NCBI RefSeq assembly: GCF_910596095.1 | Contig: NC_056537.1 | Coordinates: forward strand, 3,386,574-3,450,573 | Direction: 5' to 3' | From: Thunnus maccoyii | Lineage: Eukaryota; Chordata; Actinopteri; Scombriformes; Scombridae | Length of the DNA: 64,000 nt | Part shown: positions 11,401 to 21,531 of the stretch, piece by piece | Numbering within the stretch: the first letter of the stretch is position 1 | Layout of the letters: each line of letters begins with the position of its first letter | Notes under the pieces: model-generated | Database searches by the model: none | What the model was told of the DNA's origin: nothing | What the model saw: only the letters and a program-made list of their open reading frames with translations | Program-made: the position numbers and the translations under genes

Positions 11401-13142
11401 ATTATCCGTATGATCCTCCTGCTTTAATATATTTCTCCTCAGGCATACCAGCAGCATGTACAGCTGCTGTCATCTGAGGCTAAATGTTTGACCTTCAAAC
11501 TCTCTTTACATCTGTTCGGATCAGTTTAGAAACATTTCAGCCGCACTGACGGCAGCAACAACACGTCGATCCAGACTGAGATATCTCAACAAGCACGACG
11601 ACGGATCAACGTCATCGACTTGATCCTCTGACATTTCAGCAGGTCAAAATGTTCATTTGATGACAGGAAACCTCGAAAACTAAACCTAAACCTTTTCTGC
11701 TCCCTGAAAAAATGTATTGATTGTTTCTTCAGATGATTTTCATACAATTTTATACTTTTTTTATTCCTATTTTCTGATATTTCTTAATGTCAGACATCAA
11801 ACTCCAGTCTCTGTCTCCATAAAAGATGTTATATTTTATAAATACATTAAAATGTTATTAATAAACCGGAGCTCAGTGCGATTTAAGTTGATTTATTTTG
11901 GGTGTGAAACTGATGTAACTATAAATCCTTCAGAAGGTTCCTGTAAATAACTACGTAGCATGTATGTTGCCGGGTGAGTTTATTTATCTGTTTATGTGTT
12001 TACAGCGTGTTTTATATTATAAAGAGCTGCAACTAACGATTATGTTCATCACTGATTAATCTGTCGACCGTTTTCTTTTTAATTGATTAGTTGTTTGGTC
12101 CGTAAAATTTCAGAAAATGGTGAAAAATGTTGACACAATTCAAATATATTCAGTTTACTGTCATAGAGACTAAAGAAACCAGAAAATATTCACATTTAAG
12201 AAGCTGAAATCAGAGAATTTGGACTTTTTCTTCTGAAAAAAAATGACTGAAAACGATTAATCTGTTATTAAAATAGCTGGGGATCAATTTAATAGTTGTC
12301 AGCTAATTGATTAATTGTTGCAGTTCTCTATATATAAATATTATATATTTGAATTAGTATATTTAAGTCAATAAATTAACTATTCACTAATTTAATTATA
12401 GCGTAAATAGAGACTGTTAAATCTGCACAATCAATCAATGAGCTGAAATTATTTTCTAGTGTAATCATGAAACTGTGAAAAATGTGACATTTGTCTAGTT
12501 TAAAAACATAAATAATAATAATATAATATATATAAGAAGTGAATAATGAATTTACTTTGATTGATTTAATTGGAGACGTTATTTCAGTGAGGTTCTTCTT
12601 ATGAACTCAACGAAACTAAACTCTAATTAAAGACTGAACTTTGTCTTTATTTTCCACATAACTGGCACAAAATTACACTGTAGACAAAATTATAGATTAT
12701 AACGCCGAAATCAATCATTCCTCTTTAAAATTTGGGATCACTAGATGTTTAAAGAAAAGGATTACATATTTTATTCATTTACTTCTTTTTCCTGCCAGGA
12801 CAGACTTTTGATCATCCCTGTGTTTCTCCCTGATCAGTCATCAATTAACACTGAATTAGACACATTATTATAGACATTATTTTGTGACGCACACTGATGT
12901 TTAAATCCAAAACTTCCTACACAAAGATTAGAGAAATGACAGACCTGTAAAATAAAGTTTAGCCTGTTCAGACGAGTCTAAGATGTCTTAAAAATGTCAT
13001 TTAAAGGGCTGTTACAACTGTTTCAAAAGAATAAAATAAAATATGATGCTGGTGATCAGATCAGTTTTTGTTACACTACTGTCTTTTTTTTATGACATCA
13101 GAGAAGAAGAAGAAGAAGAAGAAGATGTACTCACTCAGACAT
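5510..13142 (-). CDS. tnni2: Troponin I, fast skeletal type, copy 2 (TnI-2), complete, 172 aa
   Basis: Inhibitory subunit of troponin; it holds actomyosin off until troponin C binds calcium. Coding exons: 13135-13142 (exon 2 runs to 13167 with 5' UTR), 10569-10608, 10352-10480, 9574-9663, 7180-7353 and 5510-5587, stop TAA at 5512-5510. All junctions are GT-AG and in frame. Residues 1-16 are [16 protein letters not shown]. Residues 17-59 form the troponin C-binding helix ([18 protein letters not shown]). Residues 60-89 start the coiled-coil arm with troponin T ([18 protein letters not shown]). Residues 90-147 carry the inhibitory and switch regions ([20 protein letters not shown], then [16 protein letters not shown]). 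The C terminus is [21 protein letters not shown]. Human fast troponin I has the longer SGMEGRKK where this protein has ADRKK. A poly(A) signal (AATAAA) lies at 5232-5227. Mobile elements fill intron 5, including 8.62-9.54 kb. Confidence 0.96.
6172..6622. mobile_element. hAT-type MITE with perfect 8-bp target duplication
   Basis: The 451-bp element starts TAGGGATGTGCAAA; its other end, complemented, reads TAGGGGTGTGCCTG. It is flanked by an identical ATGTGAAC at 6164-6171 and 6623-6630. An 8-bp duplication with short TA-G-rich inverted ends is typical of the hAT superfamily. It lies in intron 6 of TnI-2, inside what looks like an older repeat. Confidence 0.8.
7820..8131. mobile_element. Short inverted-repeat element, GAGCTGCAAC family, copy 1
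   Basis: The element begins AGAGCTGCAACAATTA and ends in the complement of AGAGCTGCAACTAATGATTA. The AT-rich centre contains AATCAGTAATTG-type inverted motifs. Related copies lie at 10.84, 12.02, 26.74 and 31.78 kb. Confidence 0.65.
8365..8600. mobile_element. Fragment of the GTGGTGGAAGA-type element
   Basis: CAGTGGTGGAAGACGATCC followed by AATACTCCATTACAACTAAAA resembles positions 1-90. An (AT)n(GT)n run at 8420-8455 has expanded inside it. Confidence 0.55.
8618..9543. mobile_element. Nonautonomous element of the AAGTAACTAAATACATTTAC family
   Basis: The left end is CAGTAGCGGAAAGTAACTAA; the right end, complemented, is CAGTGAAGTATATTTACTCA. I know this as an abundant fish MITE type, probably hAT-related. 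It is interrupted by the nested element 8858-9189 and lies in intron 5 of TnI-2. Confidence 0.7.
8858..9189. mobile_element. Nested hAT-like MITE (CAGTGGTT termini)
   Basis: The start CAGTGGTTTCCAACC and the complemented end CAGTGGTTCCCAACC are terminal inverted repeats. The flanks GATGAAAC and GACTAAAC match at 6 of 8 positions, consistent with an aged 8-bp target duplication. Confidence 0.65.
10837..11113. mobile_element. GAGCTGCAAC-family element, copy 2
   Basis: AAAGCTGCAACTTTAGTCG at the left and ATAATCGTGCAGCTC at the right are inverted ends. The centre is degenerate. It lies in intron 2 of TnI-2. Confidence 0.5.
12023..12328. mobile_element. GAGCTGCAAC-family element, copy 3
   Basis: It begins AGAGCTGCAACTAACGATTA and ends TTAATTGTTGCAGTTCT, an inverted pair. 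The interior has the CACATTTAAGAAGCTGAAAT segment also seen in the copy at 31.78 kb. Confidence 0.6.
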
Positions 13143-13224
13143 TTTGGCTGTTTTTGATCTTCACACCCTGTTCAGAGACAGAAAACACTGATCAGTCAAA
13201 TATAAGCAGACAGTTTACATAAAG

Positions 13225-13590
13225 AAGCTCAAGGCTGTCCACAGAAGAACTGGACACGGTCCCGCTGCAGCTTGGTTATCAATTAGCGACCCCTGGACCC
13301 TCCGGAGGAAACACGATACTTTTACTATCACGGAAAACGGCTGCCAGCGATCACAAACCAGCTAATTTGGGACGGCAGGGGGTCAGATGCCAGGCCCTCC
13401 CGCTCGACAGTTGCCCCCTCTGAAGACATTCTGACTGGAATTGAACTTCTTACAGCGAGCCAAAAGACCTGAGCACGAAATGCCACCGGCGGAGGAACCA
13501 AATGTAGCGCTAAGCACGTGGTGAGAGGCGTTAACACCAATTCCAACATCCTGCAGTGGCATGCCGTGGCAAAGCTGTGTCCACAAACAG
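13225..13590. other. GC-rich block of unknown origin in intron 1 of TnI-2
   Basis: Base composition changes abruptly from AT-rich to about half GC, with no open frame that resembles a known protein. It could be a fragment of a transposable element. I do not recognise the family. Confidence 0.35.
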
Positions 13591-14642
13591 ATTCAGTGTC
13601 TTAGTCACAATCTAAAGAATTAGAATCTATATAAAAATGTCTTTACACTTCAACACTGGAGGGTTTGGGATTAAAAAAGGTCACGAAGGTCAGAAAACTC
13701 TTAACAAAGAACATTTATGTTTCTGCAAGTACTTAAACAATCTACAGTCACAAAGCTGCTCTCAATATATGAAAAAAACAGTCACAACAAAGCGTCCAAT
13801 CACAGCCAAAAAGGAACATTATTCTATAAATCACTGTTCTCAATCCTCATCCTGAAGAAATACATAAAAGTTTATGACAAAAGTCTTGAGCTGAGAGTTA
13901 TAGAAATCTGCAGGTAGTGTAATTTCCAAATAACTTCCAAGAAGGTTCCTGGATTGTACTAATTGCAGGGAAGTTACACTCTTTAATTAATTAGTTCACT
14001 TCCAATTTAATTAAGAGAGTCAGCTGAGCATGCAAACATTTTAAAGGCAGGCATACAGTTCAACATGTATGAGGAATGAATAGTGAAGGAATATTTAGAC
14101 GGGTTTAGATTAGTTCCTGTTCTCCTTTTAATTACCACTAAATGACTTCAAGACACTTCCTGCACATTATTATGAGATTATTTGGAAATTACAGACACAT
14201 CAAATAAACTGCTACCTACTTGTAATCTGTAGATATTAAACCTCAAAGCCTCCATTAGCACCATGCAACCTTAACAAAACATCATCAGTTTGTAATTAGC
14301 TGATTTACGTTAAAAGACAAGCCGACCGAACCCTCGAGAGCCAAAATAAGACGACAAAAAAGACGAATCAGCTTCAGTTTTAAGTCCAAACTTAAGTCTG
14401 ATTGAAGGTCCTGCAGTTATTTCACCATTCAGCTGAATGTCCTACAGTGTCCTTCAATAAGTCCAACAAGTCTCAGCTGCTGTAAAACTCTCTGTTTCTA
14501 CCTCTGAACGCAGCCTCAGAGGTCAGAGGTCACACCTGCAGCTCCACCTTTTAAAAAAAAAACCCCACTTAAGTCCCACCTGTGAACCAGACCACAGAGC
14601 GACTCTGTATTGTTTCCTACCAGAGCGAATGAAGTCCCTCAC

Positions 14643-14710
14643 CTACTGAACGTGAGAACGTGAGGAGGAAGGTGGAAGAAGAAGAAGAAGGGGGGTTTGA
14701 CACTGGCAAG
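14643..14710 (-). other. TnI-2 noncoding exon 1 (5' UTR)
   Basis: The splice donor TTCAGTAG|GTGAGG ends the exon at 14643. The transcription start is estimated from the TATA box at 14737. The exon carries a CTTCTTCTTC run on the transcript strand, as in TnI-1. Intron 1 is about 1.5 kb and contains the GC-rich block at 13225-13590. Confidence 0.65.
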
Positions 14711-14736
14711 TCCAGAACAGTAAAGATTAAACAGGG

Positions 14737-14832
14737 TATATAAGGTGTGATGTGCACACTCAGCAGAAAAGTCAACCCTATTTATGGTAGCAGAGCCACA
14801 TCAGACCAATCGGTCGACAGGCTCCAGAAATA
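14737..14832 (-). promoter_or_regulatory. TnI-2 promoter: TATA, MEF2-like site, CCAAT box and conserved distal block
   Basis: A TATATA box lies at 14737-14743. CTATTTATGG at 14778-14787 is the best match to a MEF2 site among the five promoters. CCAAT is at 14806-14810, followed by the conserved block (GGCTCCAGAAATAC, plus strand, one or two changes from the other copies). The TATA-to-CCAAT offset is 69 bp. Confidence 0.8.
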
Positions 14833-15313
14833 CCACCGCAACTCTCCGAGGAACATCGTAAATTTCTGCCAGAAGGAAGTCGCCTCCCTGGACTGGACGC
14901 GGGACAGATGCTATCAGGTTCCCTGGCAGGGAGAAAAGTGACGGGATGAAGCAATTGTGGCACAACAGCCAGGCAGCGTATGAGACTTGATCACTGCTCA
15001 TAGATTCAGTTGGTTTTATAGCTGCAGCTTAACAGGACAGCAGTGAGAACAGCGTGTGAAGTCGTCAAGAATTCCTGTAAGCTAACGAGGCTTAGCTCGA
15101 CTTAACCTGGATTCATAAAACCGGATTTGAGTTTAAACTCAGCTGTTGTCGCACAGTTTTAAAATGAAACTCTGGGTTCTATGTAAGCGACATAAATGTG
15201 TTAAACAATCACTGATGAGAAGTTATTCTTCATTAGAGCAACATCTGAATTAAGAAGCCGGTTTAATGTCAGTTTAAAGTTTCTAAATGTTTTACACATT
15301 GATCTTGGATTAA

Positions 15314-15775
15314 AGGTGGAGTCAGTCATTCTGGAGGAAAAAGATTGTTGATATTTGAACTAAACACCCAAACAAATCCATTTGTGCTCCTTCTGAGGCT
15401 CCATCCCCCTGAAATTCATGGATACAGATTGCCATGGCAACGAGCAAAAGAGTAATATGGCGGACCCAGAGCGATGCATCAGCTATAGAATCACCGCTGC
15501 TCCTCTCACACTTTAACACGAGCGGAAAAAGATGTGTTTCTTGTGAGCACAACAGTCAACAGTCCGTCCACATTTACCGCCGCTCTGCAGCCTCCCGACT
15601 CCTCCTCACCCGACCGGCGTTCAAGCAGCCGTCTGTCTGTCAGCTGAGAGGACGGCGGGCGGAGAAACTGCCTCCACCAGGCTGACCGGCAGCAGAAACC
15701 AAAACAGTTTGCAAGAAATCCACAGTGTTTGTATTTATTCACTAGTGTACTGGATTAGAATCGCTGACTCTACCT
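15314..15775. mobile_element. TTAA-flanked inverted-repeat element
   Basis: The element begins AGGTGGAGTCAGTCATTCTG; its other end, complemented, begins AGGTAGAGTCAGCGATTCTA. TTAA stands on both sides (15310-15313, 15776-15779), the target of piggyBac- and Kolobok-type transposases. No transposase frame is present, so it is nonautonomous. Confidence 0.75.
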
Positions 15776-16259
15776 TTAAACAGATTAGTTTTAGATCAAA
15801 GTGAAGTTTTTTAACTTTGGCGCCAAAAAAGTATAAAACACCATAATTTAATGAAGCTTGCAGCCAACAGTCAGAGGAATTAAACATAGAATATATCATT
15901 TAAATTAATTACATTACATATAAAAACACATCAGTAACCTTAAAAATGAACACTGACATCTAAATTACAAAACCAGTTTAAATTATATGAATGGTGACAG
16001 TTGATGTAAATTTACAGATTAAACATACATTTAAAATTGGATTTGACCACAAAAGTACCAGAAATCATGATTTAATAAAGATATAATTTTGATATTTGGA
16101 AATAAATTTGTTTCTTTAGATATTATTATATATTAACTATTTAAATACTATATCTGTACACTGATAAATGCATCAGTAATCTTAAAAATAAACAGCATAT
16201 AAGAGTAAAGAAAATGATCACAGACCACAAATCTAAGTTTAAATTCCATAAATAGATAT

Positions 16260-16505
16260 ATTTTAAATCGAGGCCTGAAGCAGCAGGACCGACATTAATA
16301 GCGCGTCTGTCCGTCCTGGGAGAGAGTTTCTCCTCCTCTCTTGCTCTTCCTGAGCTTTCTTCCATTTTTTCCCCTTAAAGAGGTTTTTTTTGGGAGTTTT
16401 TCTTTATTTGAATCGAGGGTCTGAGGACAGAGGACTGTAAAACCCCCTGAGGTACATCTGTGATCTGTGATATTGGGCTGTACAAATAAAACTGACTTAA
16501 CTTAA
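16260..16505 (+). mobile_element. LINE-like 3' end
   Basis: The stretch ends GATATTGGGCTGTACAAATA then AAACTGACTTAACTTAACTT, a short simple-repeat tail. This is the form of 3' untranslated ends of abundant fish LINE (and derived SINE) families. The 5' portion is missing. Confidence 0.6.
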
Positions 16506-17109
16506 CTTATATACAGATTTAAAGTTGAGATTTTGTTTCAGTTTAAAATGAAGCTTCAAATTTTGGTGCCACAAAAAATACAAAAACCATCATATAATTG
16601 CACCATCATAACCACCAGTTAGAGCAATTTGAGACAAAATGTTGTATGTAGACTTTTAGATGAGTAAAGAAGTTGGTTTCTTTAAATATTAAAGATTGAC
16701 TGAATGGTGCTGCCATGTATAGCTTAAATACAGCTACAATAACTATATTAATATATGTTTTTTTTAGGAAAATTAAGAGGAACATCAACAGTTTCCAGGC
16801 CAGACAAAACTTCATGCAGTGTTTACATTAAAAGTGAAGTGAGAAGAATAAAATGAATTTACTCACCGTTTGTAGAACTTCATGGTGCCGCCGTTTGTTT
16901 GTGATCAAAGTCACCAAACGTGAAGGAGATGTAGACCCAAGAATTGTGATTTGATGGAAATATTTAGCAAGAAGCCAAGTTTTTAATGTTTGAAGCTAAA
17001 GCTAAAGGAGAGAAGATGTGCAGGAAAAGTAAAAACATCCAGCAGAGAACAGAGAGGCTCTCCACTGACATCTGGTGGTTCACATGAAGACAAATCTACA
17101 GTAAAGAAC

Positions 17110-17560
17110 AGGTTCACTTCTTGCTGTAATCATTCCTCCTGTTCATACTGACCATTAGAAGATCCCTTCATGATGACCTTACAATGGAAGTGATGGGGAA
17201 TAAAATAATATGAAGATTCATTCATCCAAAGTCTCTCTGTTTGTTACTATACTTCCACCTGCAGCTCAACAGGGAAACACTGTCCGAGGAAACACAAAGA
17301 GGGAATTTGATGCTAAAAAAAGAGTGTAAATGTGTCAGATATCCACTTGATATGACTAACTCAGACTGCTGAAGCCTCATATAAGCTTCACAGAGACTTT
17401 TAAATGACTGTGTGGACACACTGTGGATTTTGGCCTCCATCACTTCCATTGAAAGCACATTTGAAGGATCTTTTAATATCCAGTATGAACAGGAGGAATG
17501 ATTACAGCGAAGAAAACCTCTTTGACTGTTCATATGGACACCTGACTGCTGGTTTAACAC
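17110..17560. mobile_element. Foldback MITE, copy 1 of 3
   Basis: The left arm from 17123 (GCTGTAATCATTCCTCCTGT) recurs as its reverse complement ending at 17508 (CAGGAGGAATGATTACAGC). Pairing extends inward through AATGGAAGTGATGG in both arms, about 100 nt each. It sits about 400 bp downstream of the TnI-3 stop. Confidence 0.78.
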
Positions 17561-17961
17561 ACTGGGAATGCTGGGAAGTCGTCCTTTAAGAGGAACTCTG
17601 TAATTTTAAATGTACGTTTAAACTAAAGTGACTTCTGAACCTGCAAATAGCTCCTTCTTTGGAATTTATCTTTGTCTAAATGTCAGTTTCAGATCACACC
17701 AAAATCTAACTGGTTTAATAGCAATAAGAGAATATGCAGATAACTTTGGGTTGTCAGATTAACAGTGTTGAACATAAAACCTCTTTGGTTACTGATCTCA
17801 GCTAAACTTCCAAACATCATCTGGAAAAAACTGCAGTATGAGAGCATTTCCTTATTCCAAAAAATAATTTAATGGCACGAGTGTTTCCAATTGCATGAAA
17901 AAGGAAAGATGTAACAGGTGGAAGAGCTGTGAAACTGTGAAAGAGTTTGATTTGAAAGTCT

Positions 17962-20900
17962 TTAAGAAGTCTCAAACATCTTCTTCCTGTCAGCTTTGTC
18001 CTCAATGTTCTTACGCCAGTCGCCGACGGCCTCGGCACCCTGCGGGACAGACGGGTTCAGGTCACGTGTCCGACATCAGGTGGATATGTAACAGTAGAAA
18101 GTAAATATGTCGCTGTGGCTCACCTCCTCTTTGACCTCCTTCTTGACCTGCTTCAGGTTGGCCCTCAGGTCCATGGTCACCTTGTGTTTTCCACCCAGCA
18201 GAGCCTGCAGCATGGCGTCAGCAGACATACGCACCTTCTTCAGGGCGGGTTTCTTCACGCCAGCCAGCTCAACCACCTTCAGCTTCAGCTCTGCGATCTT
18301 AAAATGGCAGACGGAGCGTTAAAGTCCAAACACAGCTGAGAGATACCTGCCTTTACCAAAATCTGGTTTAGCCCCGTTTTGACCAAAAGTTACAGGAACC
18401 CGAGGAACTGAACTAGAAACTAAAAGTTCCTGTTTGTGTTTCCACCACATCTGAAGAACCTGGTAGATCGTGCAGATTAGACCCGTTAGGAATAAAAAAC
18501 ATAACAGCAGTGCTTTTATTTCTGCTTTAGAACGAAACAACATGAAACAATCAGAAAATAAAATTAATTTCTCTCATTCACCGGCTTTGTTTTCACTACC
18601 GCCGCTCCCTCTCTTCATTCACTCTCTAGCTCGCTCTACCACCTCTGCTCTCTCTCTCTCTTTTGGTCGGTAAGCCGACAGCAAAGTCTAACTTTACTTT
18701 TAAGACTGACAAACAAAGAGAAATGTCTTCTCCTCATCCTAAATCCATACTGGAGCACTTCTTTGTTTTATGAATGAAACAGTACACAATCAGCGACGGT
18801 CAGCCCTGCAAACCCCGCCCCCCACGCTCCTGTACTTTTCCGGTGGAAACGCCGGTAGATGAACTGAGTTCCTCAAAAGGTTCTTAGTCGTCGGGGAAAG
18901 TTCCTGCAGTGGAAACGCAGCCATAGACGCACCAAACTAAATAAAAGGAACAATCTAACTGATCTGGTTGTGCTTTGAACTTTGACTTTGGTTTCAGGCA
19001 CTCCCGTCCCCCTCCGATGTTCTTTACTTCTACTTTTTTTAATTTACTACCCTATGTGAAGCACATTGTAACATGGTTTTTTGAAAAATAAAGATTATTA
19101 TTACATTGAGACTCCAAGACTTTTCAGAAAGAGAAAAGTAATTACAGTTTACTGCTCAAAGAGAAAATAACAAAATCATTCCATGATTTGTAATTTAATT
19201 TGTTGAGTTCAATTTGTTGTTTGTTGTATTAGATTGATAATTTGTACATTCAAGAAAACAAGTTATTTTCAGTGTTGATGCTTGTTGTCTCTGACTCTTT
19301 TGACATCATGCTATTTTCTACGAATTTTTAAAAATAATCCCCAAAATTGAGATTCATATCTTTTACTTCTGAGCCAAGATTTGTTACCCAAGAAAACACT
19401 TTTAGAGCTGCAGCTTCAATGTTGCAGCAGACTGTGCTGAATATTGTCTTTTGTAATTTATATCCAAAATATTTATGTAACTATTCAATTAGAAAACTTC
19501 CCCTCTGCACCCAAATATGTCCTGTTCTCATGGATGACCTTCTTCTCTAGAGGATCATCATCTAATTACACATCATCTAAATCATAGTACAAAGATAAAT
19601 CTTACAACAAATCTTTAGTTTCAGTTACTCTTTGACATGTAATACCTGGTAAACAGCATCTATAACTCAGAGATGTCTTTACCTCTTTGTCTGTCTTTTC
19701 CACTTTGGCCGCAGCGTCGTATCTGTCCTCATCGATTTTGTCAAGGGCCTGGTGCAGCTTTTTGCAGATTTCCTGTTATTATATATATAAAAAAAGAGAA
19801 AGGTTTCTCTCACAAAATCAACTCTTCACAGTCTCAGTTCCTCCTCTTTAAAGGACAAGTTCATACTGACCATTAGAAGATCCCTTCATAATGACCTTAC
19901 AATGGAAGTGATGGAGGACAAAATCCACAGTCCTCCTTCTGTGCAAAAAAATGTATTTAAAAGTTTATCTGAAGCTAATATGAAGCTTCAGCGTCCAAAT
20001 GAGTCAAATCAAGTAGATATCTTTCAACTTTACAGTCTTTTTAGTGCCAAAGTTCCTCTTTTTGTTACTATACTTCCACCTGCAGCTCAACAGGGAAACA
20101 CTGTCCGAGGAAACACAAAGAGGGAATTTGATGCTAAAAAGACTGTAAATGTGTCAGATATCCACTTGATATGACTAACTCAGACTGCTGAAGCTGAATA
20201 GAAGCTTCACAGAGACTTTTAAATGACTGTGTGGACACACTGTGGATTTTGGCCTCCATCACTTCCATTGAAAGCACATTTGAAGGATCTTTTAATATCC
20301 AGTATGAACAGGAGGAATGATTACAGCGAGGAAAACCTCTTTCACTGTTCATATGGACACTTGACTGCTGGTTTAAGACACACTTGAATGTTTTTGCATT
20401 TTATATCTGCCTCCTTGGATTGTACATACGTTTTATTGTATTTTAACATTCTACTGTTCTCTAAAAGACGAAGAAGACAGACTTGAATATTGCGAACTAT
20501 TCCTTTAAGACTCAAAGTGAAGTTTTTATCTGTGTTTTTTTCTGTGATTTTTTTACCACCAGAGACGCCTGGTCTCCGCTCAGGTCGGGGGCGGGGCAGT
20601 TCTCTTCCATGTGAGTTTCTTTAGCAGCCGCAATGTCGGCAGCTTCCTGCTCCAGCCAGCCGGCAGCGATCTGCAGAATCAAACTCTGCGGGACGAAGAC
20701 AAAGAGAGTTAAAGACCCCCTTCGCTCAAAAATGTTTGAGCGTCTCTGTGCAGAATGATGTTTGTGCAGAGTTTGTTTTCACATTCATCTGCTGAAAGTG
20801 GAAAGTTTCTCTGAGCTCGTTGAAAATCTGATTTTAAAGGGCGGGCCTATGAAAAGGATTTGTGACATCACAACTAGTTTGGAGCCAATTGTGGTCCAAT

Positions 20901-21531
20901 ATTCAATTTACACAAGTGCAATGTGGAAAATTGAAGCCTCCGGTGCACAAACACACAGTGAAGGAGTAAACATCTGGTGTCCAGCAGGAAAACAAGATGT
21001 AATTTTAAGGATTTTAACACAGTAATTACACTTAATTATACACATTATTGTTCCAGACAGAATATCTTTATATGTCTCAGTACATATCTGCAGAGGATCT
21101 GTAAGTTATTCCAGTTTCGCAAACACAACAGCGACACAACCCTGAAAAAACTGTCACATTTTAAAGATGTTATTGCGAACATGTCAGCACATGTATATAT
21201 ATATATGTATATATATATATATACATATATATATACACACATCCAGTAGACACAGAGCAACATGATCATCCAGCTGTGTTTGAGTCCATGATGGAGCTGA
21301 ATCTACTTTATTTTCTGGTGGATAATAACATAATTCTTGTAGGATCTTACCTTGAGATGATGCCTGCGGCTCGATGTCATCTTCTTTCCCCTTTAATGAT
21401 TGGAAACGTGATATTTATTATATAATTTAGGGATTTAGCAATTCTCAATAAAATGTTAAATGGTTTAAAGGTTGAGAAATACAGATTGTAAGAATCTGAA
21501 TCTGAGAATAAACTTTTACTTACTCAGACAT
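17962..21531 (-). CDS. tnni2: Troponin I, fast skeletal type, copy 3 (TnI-3), complete, 172 aa
   Basis: Troponin inhibitory subunit; the most compact gene of the array (3.6 kb from ATG to stop). Coding exons: 21524-21531 (exon 2 runs to 21556), 21351-21390, 20557-20685, 19683-19772, 18124-18297 and 17962-18039, stop TAA at 17964-17962. The protein starts [16 protein letters not shown]. Exon 4 encodes SLILQIAAGWLEQEAADIAA and ends SGDQASLV. Exon 5 contains LDKIDEDRYDAAAKV. Exon 6 has [20 protein letters not shown] and [16 protein letters not shown]. Exon 7 is [21 protein letters not shown]. The exon-4 donor is a weak GTAAAA. The N-terminal helix is less basic than in TnI-2 (EAAD for EKKD), while exon 6 is almost identical to that of TnI-2 at the DNA level. 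A likely poly(A) signal, ATTAAA, lies at 17873-17868. Confidence 0.96.
18350..18925. repeat. Repeat-like block in intron 5 of TnI-3
   Basis: AAAGTTCCTGTTTGTGTTTCC near the left and AAAGTTCCTGCAGTGGAAAC near the right form related boundaries, a pattern I associate with fish short transposons. The evidence is limited. Confidence 0.35.
18990..19105 (+). mobile_element. LINE-like 3' tail
   Basis: CCTATGTGAAGCACATTGTA followed by AAAATAAAGATTATTATTAC resembles the common LINE 3' terminus with an ATT-repeat tail. It lies in intron 5 of TnI-3. Confidence 0.5.
19850..20385. mobile_element. Foldback MITE, copy 2 of 3
   Basis: Same family as 17110-17560: GTTCATACTGACCATTAGAA at the left, CAGTATGAACAGGAGGAATG near the right. 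The centre is about 100 bp longer than copy 1 and matches copy 3. It is in intron 4 of TnI-3. Confidence 0.75.
20720..21020. repeat. Possible dispersed repeat in intron 3 of TnI-3
   Basis: TTTGTGACATCACAACTAGT and neighbouring sequence look like a fish interspersed repeat, followed by an (AT)n run at 21191-21240. No second copy in this window supports it. Confidence 0.3.

Larger units (their letters stand above)
14833..17867. other. Intergenic, TnI-2 promoter to TnI-3 3' end
   Basis: No gene seen. It contains the TTAA-flanked element at 15314-15775, a LINE-like 3' tail at 16260-16505 and a foldback element at 17110-17560. The rest is AT-rich DNA without recognisable structure. Confidence 0.6.

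Noticed and set aside
14747-15001. Small frames on both strands near 14.8-15.0 kb
   Set aside because: They overlap the TnI-2 promoter module and show no protein similarity or splice structure.
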